Shown: piece by piece, positions 44,940-53,717 of the stretch
Layout: each line of letters starts with the position of its first letter
Position numbering within the stretch: the first letter of the stretch is position 1
Source of the DNA: Psychromicrobium lacuslunae
Lineage (GTDB): Bacteria; Actinomycetota; Actinomycetes; Actinomycetales; Micrococcaceae
Assembly (NCBI RefSeq): GCF_000950575.1
Contig: NZ_CP011005.1
Coordinates: 1,302,001 to 1,366,000 of the forward strand
Length of the DNA stretch: 64,000 bases
Reading direction: 5' to 3'
Program-made: the position numbers and the translations under genes
Notes under the pieces: generated by a model
Databases searched by the model: none
What the model was told of the DNA's origin: nothing
Seen by the model: only the letters and a program-made list of their open reading frames with translations

Positions 44940-46109
44940 CTAGTTCAGGATGGCGTCAACGAACTGCTCGGCGTCGAAGGGGGCCAGATCATCCGCTCCC
45001 TCACCGAGGCCAACTAGCTTGACCGGCACACCCATGGACTTCTGAATCGCCACCACAATGCCGCCCTTGGCGGTCCCGTCGAGCTTGGTCAGCACAATGC
45101 CGGTAATATCAACCACCTCGCTGAACACTTTGGCTTGATTCAGCCCGTTCTGCCCGGTGGTGGCGTCTAGTACCAAAAGCACCTCATCTACCTGGCCCTG
45201 CTTCTCGATCACCCGCTTGACCTTGCCAAGCTCGTCCATCAGGCCGACCTTATTCTGCAAACGTCCGGCGGTATCGATCATTACCACGTCGACTTCCTGC
45301 TCGATACCGGCTTTGACCGCCTCGAAGGCCACCGAGGCCGGGTCCGCGCCATCAAGGTCAGACTTCACCGTCGGCACTCCGACTCGCGCCCCCCAGGTAG
45401 CCAGCTGTTCAGCCGCCGCCGCACGGAAAGTATCAGCAGCACCCAGCAGCACGTCTTTGTCTTCGGCCACCAGCACCCTGGCGAGCTTACCTACCGTCGT
45501 GGTCTTGCCCACGCCATTCACGCCCACCACCATCACAATGGCCGGTTGTTCGCCATGGCGCTGCACCGCCAGAGAACGATCCATCGCCGGGTCCACCAAG
45601 GCGATGAGTTCCTCGCGCAGCATGGCGCGCACCTCTTCGGGTTGCCGAGAACCCATTACCTTGACGCGCTCCCGCAAGGTGTCGACCAGCTGCATGGTCG
45701 GCTCGGTGCCAATATCCGCCAGTAACAGGGTTTCCTCGATCTCTTCCCAGACGGATTCGTCAATCTTGTCGCTCGAGAGCAAGGCCAACAAGCCCTTGCC
45801 CAGCGAGTTATTGGATTTCGCTAACCTGGCGCGCAGCCGCTGCAAACGCCCGGCGGGCGGCTCAGGACGTTCAAGGCTGGGCAGCGTGGTCGCCGGCAGT
45901 TCTTCACTGACAGTCGGCGTCTCAACCGTGCCGACCGCAGCCGCTCCTGGCTCCTCCAGCAGGGTGCCACCAGGAGCTGGATCGTTGGCGTCCCTGGTTT
46001 CGGTGTACTTAGTACGGTTCCGCGAGGTTTTCAGGAACACCATCACCACTGAGCCGATAACGGCCAAGGCGACAACGATGTAGAGAATCAAAAGCCAAGT
46101 ATCATTCAC
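44940..46109 (-). CDS. ftsY: Signal recognition particle receptor FtsY
   Basis: Membrane-docking GTPase for SRP. An N-terminal membrane helix (WLLILYIVVALAVIGSVVMVFL) is the actinobacterial form. A Pro/Glu-rich linker precedes the NG domain, with P-loop VVGVNGVGKTTTVGKLA, DTAGRLQNK and TKLDGTAKGG. The length is 389. In related genomes ftsY normally follows smc closely; here a 7.6-kb segment with the surface protein and regulator lies between them. Confidence 0.95.
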   Translation of the reverse strand: MNDTWLLILYIVVALAVIGSVVMVFLKTSRNRTKYTETRDANDPAPGGTLLEEPGAAAVGTVETPTVSEELPATTLPSLERPEPPAGRLQRLRARLAKSNNSLGKGLLALLSSDKIDESVWEEIEETLLLADIGTEPTMQLVDTLRERVKVMGSRQPEEVRAMLREELIALVDPAMDRSLAVQRHGEQPAIVMVVGVNGVGKTTTVGKLARVLVAEDKDVLLGAADTFRAAAAEQLATWGARVGVPTVKSDLDGADPASVAFEAVKAGIEQEVDVVMIDTAGRLQNKVGLMDELGKVKRVIEKQGQVDEVLLVLDATTGQNGLNQAKVFSEVVDITGIVLTKLDGTAKGGIVVAIQKSMGVPVKLVGLGEGADDLAPFDAEQFVDAILN

Positions 46110-46166
46110 TTCTCTAGCTTCTCATAGCCAGCGCCGAGCCTCGATCAGCTAGCCCAACATCGGAGT

Positions 46167-46919
46167 CTATGTCCGCCCGTCCTCCGAGGTATCGGGGAGG
46201 TCAAAAAGACCAGCATTATCGGCGGCCACTGCCAGTTGCACCCGATTGTCGATTCCTACGCTGCGCATGATTTGGGCCAGATGTGCTTTCACGGTGGCCT
46301 CACTAATGTGCAGCAGGTTCCCGATCTGAGCATTGGTGAGGCCATTCGCTATGGCGTGCACTATTCTGCGGTCCCGAGTGTTGAGGGCAAGGAATCGTTC
46401 GGAACGCGGCGTCCCCGACCGCTGAGCTGAGTTACTCCGGCCCATTCGTGGTGCCGAAGAAAAGACCACTCCGCCAGCGTTGACCACTCGGATGATTGAG
46501 GGCACATCCTCAAGCATGGAACGCTTATCGAGGAAGCTACTGGCGCCAGCCTCCACGAAGGTATCCAGGGTATGCAGTAATTCAAAAGATGCCAGCACAA
46601 CCACCCGGGTATCGGTATCAGCGGTTTTAATCGCCTGCAAAATATTGAGGCAAACATCGATGCCTATTTCGGTGTCGATGACCGCGACCTGGGGGTGTTC
46701 GTTCTGAATTCTACGAATTGCCTCGACCTCAGTCCGGCTAATTCCGCTCACTTCAATAAAACCCGCGGTGGCGAACAGCTGTCCTAAACCAAGTCTGGTC
46801 AGGAAATTTCCGCCCGCAATGTGGACCTTAATCGGTCCACCTTCTGATGCAGGCATCTCTGATCCAATTTCCTGCCCGGTCAGTGAGACTACCGGGCGAG
46901 GAGTTGACTGAAGGCCCAA
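46167..46919 (-). CDS. LuxR-type response regulator, orphan
   Basis: The N-terminal receiver domain (about residues 28-145) has the phosphoacceptor aspartate in VAVIDTEIG and the conserved lysine in SSFLDKRSM. The C-terminal NarL/FixJ helix-turn-helix is LNTRDRRIVHAIANGLTNAQIGNLLHISEATVKAHLAQIMRSVGI. No histidine kinase is adjacent. I keep the TTG start at 46919 because AGGAG lies 6 nt upstream; the next ATG (46856) has only a weak site. It is divergent from the giant surface protein; nested inverted repeats lie between them. Confidence 0.88.
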   Translation of the reverse strand: MGLQSTPRPVVSLTGQEIGSEMPASEGGPIKVHIAGGNFLTRLGLGQLFATAGFIEVSGISRTEVEAIRRIQNEHPQVAVIDTEIGIDVCLNILQAIKTADTDTRVVVLASFELLHTLDTFVEAGASSFLDKRSMLEDVPSIIRVVNAGGVVFSSAPRMGRSNSAQRSGTPRSERFLALNTRDRRIVHAIANGLTNAQIGNLLHISEATVKAHLAQIMRSVGIDNRVQLAVAADNAGLFDLPDTSEDGRT

Positions 46920-46983
46920 GACCGCTCCTATTCGTTGGCCCCCAAAGACGTTGAACAGCTATTACCAGCCTACTGGCTAGCTT

Positions 46984-47032
46984 CCGATAGTGACTAGATG
47001 GTTACCAACTCTTAATGAGTTAAGACTATCGG
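46984..47032. promoter_or_regulatory. Nested inverted repeats between response regulator and surface protein
   Basis: The 250-bp gap holds an outer dyad CCGATAGT (46984-46991) / ACTATCGG (47025-47032) enclosing an inner dyad AACTC-TTAAT-GAGTT (47007-47021). Such symmetric sites suit dimeric LuxR-type regulators. The rest of the gap is AT-richer than its surroundings and holds no gene. Confidence 0.45.
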
Positions 47033-47169
47033 TTAGCCAGTCGAGCTAAATATGTCTACTCGGCTATACAACTCTATCTACCCGGCTAGCACCCTCCGGG
47101 GAAGCTGGTGACAATCTGTGTAATAGACCAATTCAATAGCGCACCAATGAGGAAGCGACGGTAGGGATC

Positions 47170-50100
47170 ATGCGAAATCCGGGGGGATTGAGAGTCAGTA
47201 GGAAAGCTTGGGCGGGACGTCTGGTCGCTGGAATTGCGGCAGCTGCGCTAATAGCGCTGCCAATTACGCCAGCGCAGGCGGCCGGGCCAACGGTTTCCCA
47301 AGCTTTGGGGAAGTTTTTTGGCGGCCAAGTATTGGGAGTAAATCTCGATACCATCGCGGCACTCAACGGTTCGCTCGCGGATAACCCGAACGGGGCGCAC
47401 CCACTGGGGCCTAATAATCAGCTGAGTGTTTCAGCTCTCGGACTCAACCTGAGTCTGGGCGGGGCGCTCAATCTGCTGGGTGGGGCCAACCCGCTGCTCG
47501 CGGTGGGACCAGCCGCGCAATACTCAAAAGCGGCAAATAACGGCGACGCGGTTGCCGCCTCCGGGGCGGTCAGTGACCAGGGTGCAATTTCGGTCGGAGC
47601 GCCCGGCACTCCCCCGGCGGACGCCCATCTGGATCTTGGCCCGGTCCTTGACACGGTGCCCGCGCTGAAGTCGATTCTCTCTACCGCACGAGTTGATGTC
47701 GGTGCTCTGGCCTCGCAGGCCCAGCAGCTAGCCGGTGGTGCGCCAAGCAGTCAGTATCTGGTCTCTGACCTCAAGGTGCAACTTACTTCTCCTGCCATCG
47801 GCGGGGTTTACACCACGCTGCGAGATCAAGTGGTTACCCCGACTTCGCAGGCTCTACAAACCCTGGCCAACTCGCTAAGCGCGATTAACATCGACCTCAA
47901 TGTGGTGGCCTTACGAGCCCAAGGTTCGGTCAGCGCGGTCTTACCGGACCTCTCTGCGGTACTGCCGAGCGGATTCCTGAACGGCAATGTTGATAATGGT
48001 GTGTCGATCAACTTGGCCACCGGGGCGGTTATTTTGGATCTCACCAAAATCCTCACCGCCAACGGTTTGAACATTAATAATCTGCCGCCGAATTCTCAGT
48101 TATTCACCGGTCCGATTGCAGCCGCCATTGCCACCGGCATCACCTCCACTCTCACCGATATCATCCAAGGCACTGTGCAAAGGCTCACCAATGCAGTGAA
48201 TTCCACCCGGGTGACCGGTTCTTTGGCGATCAGCAGCCTGGGCGCACCGCTCGGCAACGTCACGATCGATGCTTCATTGGCACAAATCCAGGACAATACC
48301 TCGGTGATCGTCTCCGGTAGCGTAGCCGGTCTGAACCTCGGCCTGCTGAACACCCTGCTCAAGCCATTGCTGCGGCCGGCAGTCACCACCTTGCTCAACA
48401 CCGTGAACAATATTCAGACCACCGTCGTACAGCCTCTGATCAACGGTGCGGCGGCGCTGGTGGCGCCGATCCTGACCGCGCTCAATCAGCTAGTACCGGT
48501 GCGAGTGAACGTACAGCCAGCGGTCGGCGATCTGGGTGCCGGTAGCTTCACGGTGCGTGCCCTGGAAATCGGCATCCTGAATCTGGCCGCGATAGATTTT
48601 GCCTCCTCAACCGTGCATGGCACGCTGGCCCCGGTGCTGACACCAACGCTCAGCGCTAACCCCAGCACAGTGGAACAGGGCGCGAGTAGCCAGATCTCCG
48701 GCACCGGCTTCGCGCCGGGCGACGCGGTCACCATCACCTTGCCTGCCGCACCAGGTATCCCCGCTGTGGTGGTCAATGCCACCACCGATGCGAGCGGCAA
48801 CCTTGGCCCGGTGCCGCTGCCCATTCCGGCTAATTACCCGCTGGGTGCGGTGACAGTCTCGGCCCACCCGACGGACAGCAATGTGACGGCTGATCCGACT
48901 GTGCAACTGACAGTGATTAAGCATGTTTACACCACCTCGTTGACCGCCGACCCGACCTCGCTACCGCAAGGCGGCACTACAACGGTCACCGGCACCGGCT
49001 ACGAACCTGGCGAAACAGTGACCATCAGCGGCCCCTGCGTGACCCCGCCGGTCACCATAACGGCCGATCCGAGCGGTGGTTTCAGCACTCCAGTGACACT
49101 CAGCGCGAGCTGCCCGGTTGGCCCGACCACCATCACAGCCGAGGGGAATGTCTCGCAGACTCCGGCTACCGCAACGGTCACCATCTCGGGGCCGGCTTAC
49201 AACACCGCAATCACCGCCACTCCGAGCAGCGTTCCGCAAGGTAGCTCCCCGGTAATCGCCGGTACCGGCTTCGCCCCGGGCGAGAGCGTGACGGTCACGC
49301 TGCCCGCCAAAGACGGCGTCGGACCAGTGGTGGTCAGCGGCGTAACGGTCGCCCCTGACGGTACCTTTAGTACCCCGCTCACGGTCCCGGCAACGTATCC
49401 GCTCGGCGCAGTGAACATCGACGCGGTGGGGGCTGTTTCGAATACTCCGGCTAGCACAGCTGTCACCATCGTGCCCGCAGGTGCTCCAGCGCTCAGCGCG
49501 AACCCCGCCTCGGTAGCACAGGGTGCCACCACGCAGATCTCCGGAACGAACTTCGCTGCCGGTGAGAACGTGGTGGTTACCCTACCTGCGGCAAGCCCGG
49601 CGGGCGCGGTGACGGTCAACGCCACCGCTGACTCAGCGGGTAACTTCACCGTCCCGCTCACGGTGCCGAGCAATCATCCGATCGGCGCTAGTTTCCCGGT
49701 GAACGCGACAGGCGACCAGTCATCAACTGCGTCCACCGCTATCGCGGTCGCCAAGGGCAGCTGGACCACAACCCTGACGGTGACCCCGGCCACTATTGCG
49801 CAGACCGGCACCACTACGATCAGTGGCAGCGGCTTCGCGCCGGGTGAAAGTGTGACAGTCACGCTGCCCGCCAAGGACGGAGTTGGCCCGGTCACCGCAA
49901 CGAATGTGCTGGTCGCTCCCGATGGAACCTTCAGCACCCCGCTGACCATCCCGAGCAACTACCCACTGGGCGCGGTAGATGTCTCCGCTCTCGGTCCGAT
50001 TTCGGATACTGCTGCTGCCACCACACTGAATGTCGTGGCAGCCGGGCCGGCCAGCATCACGGCAGTTCCCGCTACTGTGCCACAGGGCGGAACGACCCAA

Positions 50101-53100
50101 CTCAGCGGTACAAATTTCAAAGCCGGCGAGAACGTGACAATTACCCTTCCCGCGGCTTCCCCCGCTGCTGCGGTTACCGTGAATGCCACCGCTGATTCGG
50201 CCGGTAACTTCACCGTCCCGCTGACCGTGCCAATGAACCACCCGGTCGGCGCTTCCTTCCCGCTCAATGCAGCGGGTGACCAGTCATCCACCGCGAACAC
50301 CACGATCGGTGTCAGCCAGGGAAGCTGGAACACGGCAATCACCGCGACACCAAATCCGGTTGCCCAGAGCGGCGAGCTGACTGTCAGCGGCACCGGCTTC
50401 GCCGCCGGTGAGACGGTCAACGTGACGCTGCCAGCTAAGGACGGGGTCGGACCCGTCACCGTACCGAACGTGCTGGTAGCACCGGATGGCAGCTTCAGCA
50501 CATCGCTGATCGTGCCGGCCAACTACCCGCTGGGATCGGTTGATGTCTCAGCGCTAGGACCGATCTCCAATACCGCGGCCAGCGCAACTGTTGACGTGGT
50601 GGCGGCCGGCCCGGCGGCTATTGCAGCCAATCCGGTTCAGGTGCCGCAAGGTACTGCCACCACCATCACCGGCACCGGATACGGCGCGGGTGAAGCAGTC
50701 ATCGTTTCTCTTCCGGCCGCAGCTCCGGCTGCTGCGGTTAGCGTCCCGGTGACCGCAGACAGCGCCGGGCAGTTCAGCGTCACCCTGACGGTGCCAATGA
50801 ACCACCCGGTGGCCAGCGGTGTCCTAGTGAGCGGTAATGGCCCTGATCATCAGGCCACCACCCCCATCGATGTCACCCTGGGAACCTGGACGCCGAGCAT
50901 TTCACTGGCGCCAAGCACGGTTCCGCAAGGCTCGGCCACTTCCGTAACAGGCAGCGGTTTCGCCGCCGGTGAAAGCGTTACGGTAACCCTGCCGGAAAAG
51001 GACGGCGTAGGACCGATTAGCGTCACCACGACGGTCAACCCGGACGGTACTTTAGTCCCCGTTGACCTGACGGTGCCGGCAAGTTATCCCTTAGGTGGCA
51101 CTACGCTCAGCGCAGTTGGCACGGTCTCCGGGACTCCGGCCACCGCAGCCGCCACCGTGGTAGCGGCTGGCCCGCCGAGCATCACGCCGATTCCGGCATC
51201 GGTGCCTCAGGGCGGCAGCACCCAGATCGCTGGTGCAAATTTCAAGGCTGGCGAGGTAGTCACCTTGACCTTCCCAGCGGCGGCACCGGCCGCGGCGGTC
51301 ACCGTCACCGCTACCGCAAATAGCGCAGGACAGTTCACCGCAGTGCTGAACGTGCCGCAGAACCATCCGGTCGGCCCGACCTTCCCGGTGACGGCCGTCG
51401 GTGATCAAGCTAGCACTGCGGCAAGCAGCATCGCCGTCACTCAGGGCAGCTGGAACACCGCGCTCGCAGCTACCCCGAGCAACGTGCCGCAGGGCATTCC
51501 CACCACCATTGATGGCACCGGCTTCGCAGCGGGTGAGAGTGTCACGGTGACACTCCCCGCGGCGGGCGGCGTCGGGCCGGTGGTAGTGCCGAATGTACTG
51601 GTGGCTCCGGATGGCAGCTTCAGCACCCCGCTAACCATCCCAGCGAATTACCCGCTCGGGGCCGTCACGGTCAGCGCGGTTGGACCGATCTCGAATACCC
51701 CCGCAACGGTGCAGTTGACCGTTCTGCCGGCTGGTTCGCCAAGCATTAGCGCCGCCCCGCCGAGTGTGCCGCAGGGCGGTACTACTCAGATCAGCGGAAC
51801 CAATTTTGCCGCTGGCGAGAATGTCACGCTGACCTTGCCAGCAGCTGATCCGGCGAGCGCGGTCACGGTGACCGCTACCGCTGATTCGGCGGGTAACTTC
51901 ACCGTCCCGCTCACCGTGCCAATGAACCATCCGGTAGGTGCTTCGTTCCCGGTCAATGCGGTCGGCGATCAGGGTGCGAACACCGCCACCACCATCGGCG
52001 TCACCAAGGGTGATTGGAACCCGGCGGTCAGCGCAAACCCGAGCGACGTGCCGCAAGGTAGCTCAACCACCATTAGCGGCACCGGCTTCGCGGCTGGCGA
52101 GAAGGTGACAATCACGCTGCCGGCCAAGGACGGCGTCGGACCGGTCACGGTCAGCGATGTCGTGGTAGCACCCGATGGCACCTTCAGCGCCAGCTTGCCA
52201 GTACCGGCGAATTACCCGCAAGGTACCAGCACTGTCAGCGTGCTGGGCACGATCTCGGATACTCCGGCAACGGTTGACCTCAATGTGGTTCCGGGCGGTG
52301 CCGCGACGCTGAGCGCCAATCCGGGTTCAGTGCCGCAGGGCGGCTCCACCGTGGTCACCGGCACCAATTACGGACCGGGTGAGCAAGTCGTGGTCAGCAT
52401 CCCGGCAGCCGCTCCGGCAGCGGCCAGCAGCGTCACGGTGACGGCAGATAGCGCCGGGCAATTCACCGTCACCCTGCCAGTGCCGAAGAACCACCCGGTG
52501 GCCAACGACGTACTGCTCAGCGGCAACGGCCCGGATCACCAGGCGACAACCACTGTCGATATCACCAAGGGCAGCTGGGAGACTTCGATCACGGCCACGC
52601 CGTCCGAGGTGCCTCAAGGTAGCAACACCACGGTAACCGGCAGCGGATTCGCCGCTGGCGAGAAAGTGACGGTGACACTACCGGCTGCTGGCAACGCTCC
52701 CGCGGTGACAGTTAGCGACGTCCTGGTGGCCCCCGACGGAACCTTCACCGCCACCCTTCCGGTGCCGGCGAACTATCCGCAAGGAGCGGCTACGGTGAGT
52801 GTTGCTGGACCGATTTCGGACACTCCGGCTACTGCGCCGATCACCGTGCTACCGGGTGGTCCGGCGACGCTCACCGCTAGCCCGAGCCAAGTACCACAAG
52901 GCACTCAGCTCACCTTGACAGGCGCCAACTACGCTGCCAATGAACTGGCGACGATAACCTTGCCAGCGGCTGCTCCGGCCGCCGCAGTGAGCGTCAAGGT
53001 CACCACCGATAGCGCGGGTCAGTTCAGCACCACCATGACGGTGCCGCAGAACCATCCGATCGCAACCGGGGTGGTACTTACCGGGGTGGGTGCGGACAGC

Positions 53101-53610
53101 GAACGCAGCGCCAGCGCCACCATTGAGGTGACAAAGGGAACGTGGACCCCCACTGTGACAGCCGATCCCAGCACCCTGGTACCCGGCAGCACGACCACCG
53201 TTTCCGGCCACGGATTCGCAGCCGGGGAGAAGATCACCATCACCTTGCCGGCCAAGGGCGGGGTTGGTCCGGTGGTGATCAAGGACGTGCTGGTTGGCCC
53301 CGATGGTTCCTTCGAGCAAGCGCTTAGCATCCCGGCCAATTACCCGCTCGGCCAGGTTCAACTCTCGGTGCTCGGCTCGATCTCAAACACCAAGACTGCC
53401 ACCACGCTGCGGCTGGTGGCCAAGCCTCCGGTGGTCAAGCCGTCCGGGCAGCTGCCGAACAATCTGCCGAACAATAATGGTGGACAACCCGGTGGCGGTC
53501 AATTGCCCAATACCGGTGTTGCCGGGCTGGCTATGCTGCTGACAATCAGCGCGGGTGCCCTGCTTCTGGGCAGTGCAACGCTCCTGTTCAGTCGGCGAAA
53601 GAACAGCTAA
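47170..53610 (+). CDS. Giant LPXTG surface protein with choice-of-anchor G-like head and 17 tandem Ig-like repeats
   Basis: A secreted, wall-anchored protein of 2146 residues. Residues 1-38 are a signal peptide (twin basic start, hydrophobic core, cleavage near TPAQA-AGP). Residues about 39-490 resemble the choice-of-anchor G family. Residues about 494-2090 hold 17 repeats of 90-96 residues, each opening with a P..VPQG..T.I.GTGF..GE core. From repeat 3 they alternate between type A (KDGVGP, APDGTF, NYPLG) and type B (AAAPAAAV, DSAGQF, NHPVG). Repeat 2 alone has two cysteines. The C-terminus is LPNTG, a membrane helix and RRKNS, the sortase signal. It is probably adhesive or structural. No sortase gene is in the window. 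Confidence 0.9.
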   Translation: MRNPGGLRVSRKAWAGRLVAGIAAAALIALPITPAQAAGPTVSQALGKFFGGQVLGVNLDTIAALNGSLADNPNGAHPLGPNNQLSVSALGLNLSLGGALNLLGGANPLLAVGPAAQYSKAANNGDAVAASGAVSDQGAISVGAPGTPPADAHLDLGPVLDTVPALKSILSTARVDVGALASQAQQLAGGAPSSQYLVSDLKVQLTSPAIGGVYTTLRDQVVTPTSQALQTLANSLSAINIDLNVVALRAQGSVSAVLPDLSAVLPSGFLNGNVDNGVSINLATGAVILDLTKILTANGLNINNLPPNSQLFTGPIAAAIATGITSTLTDIIQGTVQRLTNAVNSTRVTGSLAISSLGAPLGNVTIDASLAQIQDNTSVIVSGSVAGLNLGLLNTLLKPLLRPAVTTLLNTVNNIQTTVVQPLINGAAALVAPILTALNQLVPVRVNVQPAVGDLGAGSFTVRALEIGILNLAAIDFASSTVHGTLAPVLTPTLSANPSTVEQGASSQISGTGFAPGDAVTITLPAAPGIPAVVVNATTDASGNLGPVPLPIPANYPLGAVTVSAHPTDSNVTADPTVQLTVIKHVYTTSLTADPTSLPQGGTTTVTGTGYEPGETVTISGPCVTPPVTITADPSGGFSTPVTLSASCPVGPTTITAEGNVSQTPATATVTISGPAYNTAITATPSSVPQGSSPVIAGTGFAPGESVTVTLPAKDGVGPVVVSGVTVAPDGTFSTPLTVPATYPLGAVNIDAVGAVSNTPASTAVTIVPAGAPALSANPASVAQGATTQISGTNFAAGENVVVTLPAASPAGAVTVNATADSAGNFTVPLTVPSNHPIGASFPVNATGDQSSTASTAIAVAKGSWTTTLTVTPATIAQTGTTTISGSGFAPGESVTVTLPAKDGVGPVTATNVLVAPDGTFSTPLTIPSNYPLGAVDVSALGPISDTAAATTLNVVAAGPASITAVPATVPQGGTTQLSGTNFKAGENVTITLPAASPAAAVTVNATADSAGNFTVPLTVPMNHPVGASFPLNAAGDQSSTANTTIGVSQGSWNTAITATPNPVAQSGELTVSGTGFAAGETVNVTLPAKDGVGPVTVPNVLVAPDGSFSTSLIVPANYPLGSVDVSALGPISNTAASATVDVVAAGPAAIAANPVQVPQGTATTITGTGYGAGEAVIVSLPAAAPAAAVSVPVTADSAGQFSVTLTVPMNHPVASGVLVSGNGPDHQATTPIDVTLGTWTPSISLAPSTVPQGSATSVTGSGFAAGESVTVTLPEKDGVGPISVTTTVNPDGTLVPVDLTVPASYPLGGTTLSAVGTVSGTPATAAATVVAAGPPSITPIPASVPQGGSTQIAGANFKAGEVVTLTFPAAAPAAAVTVTATANSAGQFTAVLNVPQNHPVGPTFPVTAVGDQASTAASSIAVTQGSWNTALAATPSNVPQGIPTTIDGTGFAAGESVTVTLPAAGGVGPVVVPNVLVAPDGSFSTPLTIPANYPLGAVTVSAVGPISNTPATVQLTVLPAGSPSISAAPPSVPQGGTTQISGTNFAAGENVTLTLPAADPASAVTVTATADSAGNFTVPLTVPMNHPVGASFPVNAVGDQGANTATTIGVTKGDWNPAVSANPSDVPQGSSTTISGTGFAAGEKVTITLPAKDGVGPVTVSDVVVAPDGTFSASLPVPANYPQGTSTVSVLGTISDTPATVDLNVVPGGAATLSANPGSVPQGGSTVVTGTNYGPGEQVVVSIPAAAPAAASSVTVTADSAGQFTVTLPVPKNHPVANDVLLSGNGPDHQATTTVDITKGSWETSITATPSEVPQGSNTTVTGSGFAAGEKVTVTLPAAGNAPAVTVSDVLVAPDGTFTATLPVPANYPQGAATVSVAGPISDTPATAPITVLPGGPATLTASPSQVPQGTQLTLTGANYAANELATITLPAAAPAAAVSVKVTTDSAGQFSTTMTVPQNHPIATGVVLTGVGADSERSASATIEVTKGTWTPTVTADPSTLVPGSTTTVSGHGFAAGEKITITLPAKGGVGPVVIKDVLVGPDGSFEQALSIPANYPLGQVQLSVLGSISNTKTATTLRLVAKPPVVKPSGQLPNNLPNNNGGQPGGGQLPNTGVAGLAMLLTISAGALLLGSATLLFSRRKNS
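48649..53430 (+). repeat. Coding tandem repeats, 17 units of about 280 bp
   Basis: DNA counterpart of the Ig-like repeats in the surface protein. The A+B pair repeats about every 560 bp (seven clear pairs, plus a terminal A unit). The units are diverged at the nucleotide level, so the array is old rather than a recent expansion, though blocks such as GCGGGTAACTTCACCGTCCC recur. Confidence 0.85.
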
Positions 53611-53616
53611 GCGTCT

Positions 53617-53668
53617 AGGGACAGTTGAGGGGCGTTCACCGAAAGGTGAGCGCCCCTCAGTTGTCCCT
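53617..53668 (+). terminator. Long hairpin terminator after surface protein gene
   Basis: A 24-nt stem with three mismatched or G-U positions (53617-53640 with 53645-53668) closes the tetraloop GAAA. It lies 6 bp after the stop codon, and the smc gene converges on it. Confidence 0.8.
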
Positions 53669-53717
53669 CATTACCTAGCCTTTTACCTAGTCTTTTAACT
53701 TGCCTCAAACGCCGCAA

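Noticed and set aside
48486-53361. Many open frames antisense to the giant surface protein gene
   Set aside because: They recur at the repeat period and encode low-complexity Val/Thr/Pro shadows of the repeats.
48649-53430. Regular repeat spacing that could suggest a CRISPR array
   Set aside because: Units are about 280 bp, in frame, diverged, and encode protein domains; there are no short identical repeats with unique spacers.
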